Position numbers and translations under genes: made by a program
Shown here: one piece after another, positions 22,051 through 27,625 of the stretch
How the letters are laid out: each line of letters opens with the position of its first letter
Position numbering within the stretch: position 1 is the stretch's first letter
The notes under the pieces: model-generated
What the model saw: only the letters and a program-made list of their open reading frames with translations
What the model was told of the DNA's origin: nothing
Database searches by the model: none
From: an uncultured Lachnospiraceae bacterium
Lineage (GTDB): Bacteria > Bacillota > Clostridia > Lachnospirales > Lachnospiraceae
Length of the DNA: 27,625 nt
Direction of reading: 5' to 3'
Assembly: GCA_910585625.1 (NCBI GenBank)
Contig: CAJUFQ010000040.1
Coordinates: 1 to 27,625, forward strand

Positions 22051-23948
22051 AGGCGCTTTACGATTATGCAAACAAGCATTCCTTGGTTCCGCCACCCGGA
22101 TATGTAGAGAAGACAGTCAAAGCCTACGTTTCCCTTTCGTCTTTGGCAGAAGATTTTGCAGAAGTGGAAATGGGCGGACAGCAGGCGGTACGCTGCCCGG
22201 ATATCGGGAGCCTGGCAAATGGCAAGGATAAATGCAACGTGTTGGCGGAAAAACGTTCCATTATTTTTCCTGGCGAGCCTAGCCCGAAAAGCCAGTTTTT
22301 CTGGGATGCATTGCGGGAGGCCGGTGAATATGAGCCGGCAGCAAAAGCCTGCCTGCGTATCTTGGAAAAGCCGGAAATCATAGAGCGGATCGATCAGAAA
22401 CTGGATGCGCACAAAGTCAAAGCGTCTGACCGTATTGCATTCAAGGTTGACGGTAAAGCTTTGCTGGACGGTGAAAAGATACAAGATTGGTGGCAGGGGT
22501 TCCGTGCGCAATTTCTCAAGACAAAAGAGAGCGCAGACACTATCTGCATGGTTAGTGCAAAGCCGACTGCCCCAGTCATGACAACGTCAAAAATCAGCGG
22601 GCTGAAGGCTGTTGGCGGTCATGCCAGCGGAGATGCTCTGATTTGTTTTGACAAAGCGGCGTTCTGCTCCTATGGGTTTAAAAAGGCGGAAAACGCGCCG
22701 GTGTCGGAGGAAGCGTTCGCGGCAGTGAAAGCGGCTCTGGACAGCCTTCTGAAAGACGCGCCGATTTTGTCTGATATGAGGTTTGTGCATTGGTATAATT
22801 GTGATGTAAAGCGGGAGGAAGACCCTATTTACCAGTGCGGTGATTTTTTCCAGGATGACGATGATGAGGATGAAGAGGAAGAAGAATTATCGGCCATGGA
22901 AATACGGCAGAAGGAAATTACCGAGGGAAAGAAGGCAGACAAGCTGGTGCAGAGCCTGGAGACCGGCAAAGAGCCAGTGCCGTTAGACAGCATCTATTAC
23001 ATCCTGCTGTTAAGCGGCGTCAATGGAAGGATTATGATTCGGCGTTATGAGTGCGGGAGATATAAAGATTTGCAGAAAAACCTGCAGATATGGCATGAGG
23101 ATTTGAAATTAAGGAATGCGGCAGGGACTGCGCCGGTTTCAGACTGTAAGCTGAAAGCCCGGCTGATCCGCCTGTTAAAGCATAGAAAGTCAGACGCCAA
23201 AGTTTTTGAAAGCCTGAGAAATGAATTGGCGGGCATCACGCCTGTCATCATCATGGCAATCCTGACAGGCGGCAGAATGCCGGATGCTGTAGCGGCGCGT
23301 GCCTTGAGGCATATTCGCTCGCAGATGCTGGCGTCAGCAGATGCCGGCAAGGACGAGGGCAGGATGCCGCAGATCCCAGATGGGTGGGCTTGCCAATGGC
23401 TCAAAGTCTGGCTGATACGGAAGAAACGGGCAGAAGGAGAGGAGGAATTTCTTGTGGAAACGTATAATATCAAGCATCCAAGCGCGGCTTACCACTGCGG
23501 AGGGCTGATGGCAGTATATGCGAAAATCCAGCAGAGGGCCATTGAAGGCGTCAATGCAGGCGTAATCCAGCGTTACTATGCATCGGCCAGCAGGACGCCG
23601 GCGATAGTCCTGAGCAGGCTGGCACGGCTTTGCAACTATCATCTGGCGAAGCTGGAGAAGACAAAATTTTTTGAGGACAGGCTGGCAGAGCTGTACAGCG
23701 CATTGGGCGATGAGATCCCGGTCACTTTGAACCTGGAGGAACAGTCTTATTTTGCCCTGGGGTATTATCAGCAGTGGTCAGAGCTGAATACGCGAAAGGC
23801 AGCGAAAGAAGACGGGCAGCCGGGTGGAGAAGGAGAGATGCAGGAGCAGTCCTCCGGGAACGGAAGTGAAGCGGAAATAGGCCAGTCCCCTGGAAACGGA
23901 ACCGCAATGGAAATGGGGCAGGCTGTTGAAAATGAAATGGAAATGTAA
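22044..23948 (+). CDS. cas8c: Type I-C Cascade large subunit Cas8c (Csd1)
   Basis: A 634-aa Csd1/Cas8c, the PAM-recognising large subunit of I-C Cascade. Family features are the start MLKALYDYANKHSLVPPPGY, RSIIFPGEPSPKSQFFWDAL, RIAFKVDGKALLDGEKIQDW, CMVSAKPTAPVMTTSKISGL, SGDALICFDKAAFCSYGFKK, and LLSGVNGRIMIRRYE. A run of acidic residues (DDDDEDEEEEE, 271-281) interrupts the middle, and the last 50 residues are a low-complexity tail with 12-aa repeats, making the protein longer than usual (about 570-610). The C-terminal third is the Cas11-like helical part and has an internal start (see separate entry). Start follows GGGGGGAAGG and overlaps cas5c. Confidence 0.95.
   Translation: MLKALYDYANKHSLVPPPGYVEKTVKAYVSLSSLAEDFAEVEMGGQQAVRCPDIGSLANGKDKCNVLAEKRSIIFPGEPSPKSQFFWDALREAGEYEPAAKACLRILEKPEIIERIDQKLDAHKVKASDRIAFKVDGKALLDGEKIQDWWQGFRAQFLKTKESADTICMVSAKPTAPVMTTSKISGLKAVGGHASGDALICFDKAAFCSYGFKKAENAPVSEEAFAAVKAALDSLLKDAPILSDMRFVHWYNCDVKREEDPIYQCGDFFQDDDDEDEEEEELSAMEIRQKEITEGKKADKLVQSLETGKEPVPLDSIYYILLLSGVNGRIMIRRYECGRYKDLQKNLQIWHEDLKLRNAAGTAPVSDCKLKARLIRLLKHRKSDAKVFESLRNELAGITPVIIMAILTGGRMPDAVAARALRHIRSQMLASADAGKDEGRMPQIPDGWACQWLKVWLIRKKRAEGEEEFLVETYNIKHPSAAYHCGGLMAVYAKIQQRAIEGVNAGVIQRYYASASRTPAIVLSRLARLCNYHLAKLEKTKFFEDRLAELYSALGDEIPVTLNLEEQSYFALGYYQQWSELNTRKAAKEDGQPGGEGEMQEQSSGNGSEAEIGQSPGNGTAMEMGQAVENEMEM
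23440..23456 (+). promoter_or_regulatory. Internal ribosome binding site and GTG start for Cas11c
   Basis: AGGAGG (23440-23445), eight bases, then GTG (23454-23456) in frame with cas8c. The parent protein reads EGEEEFLVETYN across it. Confidence 0.75.
23454..23948 (+). CDS. cas11c: Cas11c small subunit, internal translation product of cas8c
   Basis: Type I-C Cascade includes a Cas11 small subunit translated from inside the 3' part of cas8c in systems studied. Here an in-frame GTG (codon 471 of cas8c) is preceded by AGGAGG at 23440-23445 with an 8-nt gap, an ideal ribosome site not needed for the parent frame. The product would be 164 aa: VETYNIKHPSAAYHCGGLMA, then helical segments (YAKIQQRAIEGVNAGVIQRYY, PAIVLSRLARLCNYHLAKLE) and the low-complexity tail. 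The helical core of about 120 residues agrees with known Cas11c size. The start position is at the expected boundary, just before the HPSAAYHCG block. Confidence 0.75.
   Translation: METYNIKHPSAAYHCGGLMAVYAKIQQRAIEGVNAGVIQRYYASASRTPAIVLSRLARLCNYHLAKLEKTKFFEDRLAELYSALGDEIPVTLNLEEQSYFALGYYQQWSELNTRKAAKEDGQPGGEGEMQEQSSGNGSEAEIGQSPGNGTAMEMGQAVENEMEM
23847..23945 (+). repeat. 36-bp imperfect tandem repeats in the cas8c 3' end
   Basis: Units 23847-23882 (QSSGNGSEAEIG), 23883-23918 (QSPGNGTAMEMG) and a partial third (QAVENEMEM). They code for a flexible acidic tail shared by Cas8c and the internal Cas11c product. Confidence 0.75.
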
Positions 23949-23969
23949 GGAACAAAGGAGGAATGAGCA

Positions 23970-24965
23970 ATGGCAATCGAGAACCGTTATGAATTTATGT
24001 ATTATGTATCTTGCGTGAATGCAAACCCTAATGGGGATCCGGATATGGACAATACGCCGCGCATGGATCCGGAGACAATGAAAGGCTACATTTCAGACGT
24101 GGCGACCAAACGCCGTATCCGCAATTATGTGGACATGGCATATCACGATAAGGACGGCATGAATATCATCATCCAGCAGTCTACCAATATTAACCGGCAT
24201 ATTGCGCGGGCCAAGCGGGAGGCAGGATTTGAGGACTGTGCGAAAGGGAAAGAGGCTGTGTACGCAGGGCGCAGGAAAGCATGTGAGCTGTTTTATGACG
24301 TGCGCACGTTTGGGGCGGTCATGTCCACAGGCCCAAATGCAGGGCAAGTCAGGGGGCCGGTGCAGATAACCTTTGCGACAAGCCTCGACAGGATACTTCC
24401 GATGGACATGGCCATCACGCGCATGGCTGTTACAGAAAAGACAAAAGAAGGGACGATGGAATCTTATCTGAAAATGGAGCAGGAGTCGCCCGAAGAGAAG
24501 ATGCGCACGATTGGCAGGAAGCAGCTGATTCCTTTTGGCCTATATGAAGTGCGAGGATTTGTCAGCGCCAACCTGGCAGGAGAGACTGGATTTGACGACA
24601 ATGACCTGAAAATTCTGTTTGAGTCTATCCTGAACATGTACGAACACGATCATTCTGCCAGTAAAGGGCAAATGTCAGTGGTTTCCCCGGTGATTGTGTT
24701 TAAACATGTCGGCACGGACAGTGATGAAGAGCAGTGCCGCCGGCAGGCGAAGCTGGGATGCGCGCCGGCGCACAAACTGTTTGAGCTGGTACAGGTTTCC
24801 AAAAAAACGGATGTCGAATATCCCAGAAGCTATCAGGATTATGACGCCTGGGTTGACGTCAGCAGCCTTCCGAAAGGCGTGGAAGTCGGATTTCAGAGCG
24901 ATCCCTTTGGGGAAATCAGCTGGAACCATTTAGAAGAGGGGGAGAAGTGGTTTCGTGAACGATAA
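23970..24965 (+). CDS. cas7c: Type I-C Cascade backbone protein Cas7c (Csd2)
   Basis: A 331-aa RAMP protein that polymerises along the crRNA spacer. The start YEFMYYVSCVNANPNGDPDM then NTPRMDPETMKGYISDVATK is diagnostic of Csd2; FYDVRTFGAVMSTGPNAGQV and RGPVQITFATSLDRI form the palm and thumb segment, followed by TRMAVTEK, KQLIPFGLYEVRGFVSANLA and MYEHDHSASKGQM. It is somewhat longer than common Csd2 proteins (about 290 aa). AAAGGAGG lies 10 bp before the ATG. The stop overlaps cas4 by 11 bp. Confidence 0.96.
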   Translation: MAIENRYEFMYYVSCVNANPNGDPDMDNTPRMDPETMKGYISDVATKRRIRNYVDMAYHDKDGMNIIIQQSTNINRHIARAKREAGFEDCAKGKEAVYAGRRKACELFYDVRTFGAVMSTGPNAGQVRGPVQITFATSLDRILPMDMAITRMAVTEKTKEGTMESYLKMEQESPEEKMRTIGRKQLIPFGLYEVRGFVSANLAGETGFDDNDLKILFESILNMYEHDHSASKGQMSVVSPVIVFKHVGTDSDEEQCRRQAKLGCAPAHKLFELVQVSKKTDVEYPRSYQDYDAWVDVSSLPKGVEVGFQSDPFGEISWNHLEEGEKWFRER

Positions 24966-25620
24966 GAAAGACTATCTCCTGCTTTCACAGCTGGCACAGG
25001 CAGGATATTGCCTGCGGCGGGCGGCTTTGATTATGAATGAACAGCTTTGGAATGAAAGTGCAGATACGGCGAAGGGCCGTATAGAACATAACCGCGTCCA
25101 TACGCAGAGGGTGGAGCGGCGCGGCAAGGAAGTTAAACTGTACGAGTACACGGTTTTCTCTGATACATTGGGAATTACGGGGAAATGCGACTGCATTGAG
25201 GCATCCGCGGATGAAGCCGGATGCCGGATACCTTCTGTGGATTTCCCAGTGCGGCTCTTTCCCGTGGAGTATAAACATGGCAAAGTGCGTGCAGAAGAGG
25301 AATATGAGCTGCAGCTGTGCGCCCAGGCCATGTGCCTGGAAGAAATGTACCATACCGCCATTCCTGAGGGGGCGTTATTTTATACCTCTTCCCATCGGAG
25401 ATATCTAGTGCCATTGACGGAGGAATTGCGCGGGAAGGTACGCCGTATGATTGCGATACTGCAGGACATCCGGGAGAGGATGATAACCCCTAAAGCAGAG
25501 TATGGGGCAAAATGCATGCGATGTTCGCTGCGTGAACTCTGTATGCCTAAGGTGCAGGCTTCGGCGGAAAAATACTGTAAAGAATTGGAATTGGAGGCAA
25601 AGGAGGCAGGCAGATTATGA
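24955..25620 (+). CDS. cas4: Adaptation nuclease Cas4
   Basis: A 221-aa Cas4 exonuclease that trims prespacers and checks the PAM with Cas1-Cas2. The Fe-S ligands are C19 (QAGYCLRRA) and C187, C190 and C196 (KCMRCSLRELC); the nuclease core includes the RIEHNRVH helix and the PVEYKHGK motif (conserved E and K), followed by ELQLCAQAMCLEEM (QxxxY-like helix). GTG is used as start, with GAGGGGGAG upstream inside cas7c. It overlaps cas7c by 11 bp and cas1 by the ATGA junction at 25617-25620. Confidence 0.95.
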   Translation: MNDKKDYLLLSQLAQAGYCLRRAALIMNEQLWNESADTAKGRIEHNRVHTQRVERRGKEVKLYEYTVFSDTLGITGKCDCIEASADEAGCRIPSVDFPVRLFPVEYKHGKVRAEEEYELQLCAQAMCLEEMYHTAIPEGALFYTSSHRRYLVPLTEELRGKVRRMIAILQDIRERMITPKAEYGAKCMRCSLRELCMPKVQASAEKYCKELELEAKEAGRL

Positions 25621-26642
25621 AGCATATGCTGGAAACGATGTATATTATGACGCCGGATAGCTATCTTTTTCATCGGAATGACAATATCTGCATTTCCATT
25701 GGCGGCGAGGAGAAGGCCTCTGTTCCAGCCAGTCAGGTGGCGTCGGTTGTATTTTTTGGAAAAAATTCTGTCTCAACTTCCTTGCTTTCCTTCTGTTCTG
25801 GACTGGGGATTACCGTGGTCTTTCTTGACCAATACGGAAAGTTTTACGGAAGGGTCTGCGGCCCTGCGAGCGGGAATGTCCTGCTCAGGAAGAAACAGTA
25901 TCAGGCGGTTGACGATGAAGCATTTTCATGTCGCCTGGTGAGGGATATTTTATATGGAAAAATCTGCAATGGCAAAAATGTGCTGATGCGCCATGCCCGC
26001 ACAGCCAAGGATACGGAGAGGGAAGAGAATCTGTACCAGGGGGCGGAGACGCTCAGCAATATAGCAAAGAAATTAGACGAATGCCAAACGGTTGATTCCA
26101 TGCGCGGCGTGGAAGGCGCAGCGGCGACGGCATATTTTTCCAGATTTGACGATATGCTTTCCGGGCAGAATGGTTTTCGTTTTGAGACCCGCAGCCGGCG
26201 TCCGCCTCTCAATGAAGTAAATGCAGTGTTGTCGTTTGTCTATACCTTGCTCACGCATGATATGCGCTCCGCACTGGAAACTGTAGGGCTGGATCCGGCA
26301 GCGGGCTTTCTGCATACGTTACGTCCGGGACGTCCTTCATTAGCTCTGGATATGATGGAGGAGCTGCGCGCTCCCCTATGCGATCGTTTCGTTTTATCAT
26401 TGTTTAATAAGGGACAGCTTTCGGGTAAAGACTTCGAGACAGACTGCGATGCTGTATACCTGAACGAAAAGGGACGCAGGACAGTGCTTAATGGTTGGAG
26501 ACAGCGGAAACAGGAACAGATTGTGCATCCGTTCTTGAAGGAGAAGATACCGATAGGATTGATTCCTTATACGCAGGCGATGCTGTTTGCACGGGTCTTA
26601 CGCGGGGATTTGGATCGTTACCCGCCTTTTGTCTGGAGGTGA
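25617..26642 (+). CDS. cas1: CRISPR integrase Cas1 (type I-C)
   Basis: A 341-aa Cas1 that inserts spacers with Cas2. Metal ligands are E166 (RGVEGAAATAYF), H233 (GFLHTLRPGRPSLALD) and D245. The N-terminal part has TMYIMTPDSYLFHRNDNICI and SVVFFGKNSVSTSLLSFCS, typical of Cas1c. Length fits the family (about 343 aa). It overlaps cas4 by four bases and precedes cas2 by 6 bp, so adaptation proteins are produced from the same transcript as Cascade. Confidence 0.97.
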   Translation: MKHMLETMYIMTPDSYLFHRNDNICISIGGEEKASVPASQVASVVFFGKNSVSTSLLSFCSGLGITVVFLDQYGKFYGRVCGPASGNVLLRKKQYQAVDDEAFSCRLVRDILYGKICNGKNVLMRHARTAKDTEREENLYQGAETLSNIAKKLDECQTVDSMRGVEGAAATAYFSRFDDMLSGQNGFRFETRSRRPPLNEVNAVLSFVYTLLTHDMRSALETVGLDPAAGFLHTLRPGRPSLALDMMEELRAPLCDRFVLSLFNKGQLSGKDFETDCDAVYLNEKGRRTVLNGWRQRKQEQIVHPFLKEKIPIGLIPYTQAMLFARVLRGDLDRYPPFVWR

Positions 26643-26648
26643 GCGGAA

Positions 26649-26939
26649 ATGATGTTGGTTGTCGCTTATGATGTGAATACAACGGAGGCCGCGGGGGCGA
26701 AGAGGCTCCGCAAGGTTGCAAAGATTTGTGAGAGATATGGTGTGCGCGTGCAGAATTCTGTATTTGAGGTTTTGGTTGATGCCGCAGAGTTGGTGGTACT
26801 GAAATCAGCGCTTTCTGATATTATTGATTATGGGAAGGATTCTGTGCGCTTTTATAGGCTTGGGAATTCCTATCAGCATAAAATCGAGGTGATGGGTAAG
26901 GAGCCGTTGGTTCAGGCTGGCAGTGCATTGATATTCTGA
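26649..26939 (+). CDS. cas2: CRISPR adaptation protein Cas2
   Basis: A 96-aa ferredoxin-fold Cas2, the structural core of the Cas1-Cas2 integrase. The first strand is MLVVAYDVNT with the conserved D8, followed by RLRKVAKICERYGVRVQNSV and FEVLVDAAELVVLKSAL; the final strands are DSVRFYRLG and KIEVMGKE. A second ATG is at 26652 and could also serve as the start. GGAGGTGAG lies just upstream within the end of cas1. Confidence 0.96.
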   Translation: MMLVVAYDVNTTEAAGAKRLRKVAKICERYGVRVQNSVFEVLVDAAELVVLKSALSDIIDYGKDSVRFYRLGNSYQHKIEVMGKEPLVQAGSALIF

Positions 26940-27113
26940 TTGCTGCGCAGATGTGTCCCATACATAATCTGCTGGGAGGTCGGCGCAGGAATTTTTGGGG
27001 AATTCGGTCCAATTTACGTGGAATTCTCCTTCTTGGAAGTAGGTTTGGGAGTTTTTTTGTAATAATGTTTATATTATGCAGTAGGACCGGAATGTTTTTT
27101 GTTTGGTTTTGCT
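26940..27113 (+). promoter_or_regulatory. CRISPR leader
   Basis: The 174 bp between cas2 and the first repeat carry an AT-rich end with T-runs and TATATTATG (27070-27078), a possible -10 for array transcription, but no good -35 at 17 bp. The position beside the adaptation genes and a perfect first repeat mark this as the spacer-acquisition end. Confidence 0.7.
26997..27029. repeat. Dyad in the CRISPR leader
   Basis: GGGGAATTC (26997-27005) and GAATTCTCC (27021-27029) pair over nine positions with one G-T wobble, with a 15-nt loop. It lies about 85 bp before the first repeat and has no T-tract behind it. Confidence 0.6.
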
Positions 27114-27625
27114 GTCGCCCCTCGCGTAGGGGCGTGAATTGAAATATCGCTTAAAACAATATCATTTTCATAGATTTCCGTCGCCCCTCGCGTAGGGGCG
27201 TGAATTGAAATTTCTTTCCGCAAGGAAAAGTTGCAGGAAAACAAGTCGCCCCTCGCGTAGGGGCGTGAATTGAAATACAGCTTGGCACATCTTTAAGTAA
27301 GTTTATGTCGTCGCCCCTCGCGTAGGGGCGTGAATTGAAATTTTTAAAAATAGAAGAACAGAATCCATAGGAGAGTCGCCCCTCGCGTAGGGGCGTGAAT
27401 TGAAATACAGTAAGGGCAGGAAGAAAACTTGCTGTAATAAGTCGCCCCTCGCGTAGGGGCGTGAATTGAAATAAAGAATCTACTCTGTGAGGAATACAGT
27501 TCTTGGTCGCCCCTCGCGTAGGGGCGTGAATTGAAATAAGGGCAGCCCCCAGGCTGTGCATTTACCCTTGGTCGCCCCTCGCGTAGGGGCGTGAATTGAA
27601 ATTTAAGTGCTGGGTTACATTTTTG
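27114..27625 (+). CRISPR. Type I-C CRISPR array, 8 repeats seen, continues beyond window
   Basis: Eight identical 32-bp repeats start at 27114, 27180, 27245, 27310, 27375, 27441, 27506 and 27571. Each begins GTCGCCCC and ends GTGAATTGAAAT; CGCCCCT and AGGGGCG form a 7-bp stem around CGCGT, leaving the 11-nt handle TGAATTGAAAT expected after Cas5c cutting. Seven full spacers are 34, 33, 33, 33, 34, 33 and 33 bp, all different, and an eighth is cut by the window end (27603-27625). Repeat sequence, cas gene set and orientation agree with I-C. No spacer matches elsewhere in the window by eye. Confidence 0.98.

Noticed and set aside
27151..27561. Long minus-strand open frame across the CRISPR array, with repeated ISIHAPTRGAT and FNSRPYARGD peptides
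   Set aside because: This is a translation artefact of the repeats in three frames; such peptides are a known false annotation of this type of repeat.

Overview
The window looks like chromosomal DNA of a spore-forming Clostridia member, most likely a Lachnospiraceae-type gut Firmicute. This is inferred from the spoIIA and spoVA sporulation genes, strong AGGAGG-type ribosome sites with ATG, GTG and TTG starts, a FapA-like DUF342 protein, and a type I-C CRISPR-Cas locus with a repeat ending GAATTGAAAT. No species can be named from sequence alone.

Layout. Positions 1-5073 hold the end of an AT-rich surface-polysaccharide cluster: a 5'-truncated GT4 glycosyltransferase, two GT2 glycosyltransferases, a Wzy-type polymerase and a Wzx-type flippase. 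A Wzz/CpsC-type chain-length protein (5244-6665) follows under its own sigma-A promoter and carries a C-terminal domain that resembles a dead BY-kinase. Next is a small defence cassette (6825-9214): an ABC/AAA ATPase, a DUF4435/TOPRIM protein (PARIS-like pair) and a very acidic small protein. A 56-residue stump of UDP-glucose dehydrogenase and a tRNA-Leu(UAG) close this accessory section. The middle is housekeeping and sporulation: fapA-like, folC, a 47-aa ORF, a TPR membrane protein, spoIIAA-spoIIAB-sigF, a decayed surface-protein fragment, then a sigma-G-type promoter driving a small membrane protein, spoVAA, spoVAB, spoVAC and a 65-aa ORF. spoVAD and spoVAE do not follow.

The last third (18555-27625) is a complete type I-C CRISPR-Cas system: cas3 in its own transcription unit, a 468-bp intergenic region, then cas5c-cas8c-cas7c-cas4-cas1-cas2, a leader and at least eight identical 32-bp repeats running off the window. 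Cas11c appears to be made from an internal GTG start inside cas8c, behind a perfect AGGAGG.

The most interesting signal is in the cas3-cas5c intergenic region. A strong promoter (21195-21223) reads into a degenerate CRISPR repeat half (GGCGGAGAATAGAAAT, ending 21307). The sequence right after it, in exact spacer register, matches the minus strand of the same promoter across its -10 box: positions 1-5 and 7-15 are identical, and the mismatch falls at position 6, which type I Cascade flips out. This looks like a crRNA-like RNA that guides the I-C effector to repress its own operon (a CreR-type Cas-regulating RNA). It is an inference from sequence and has not been tested.
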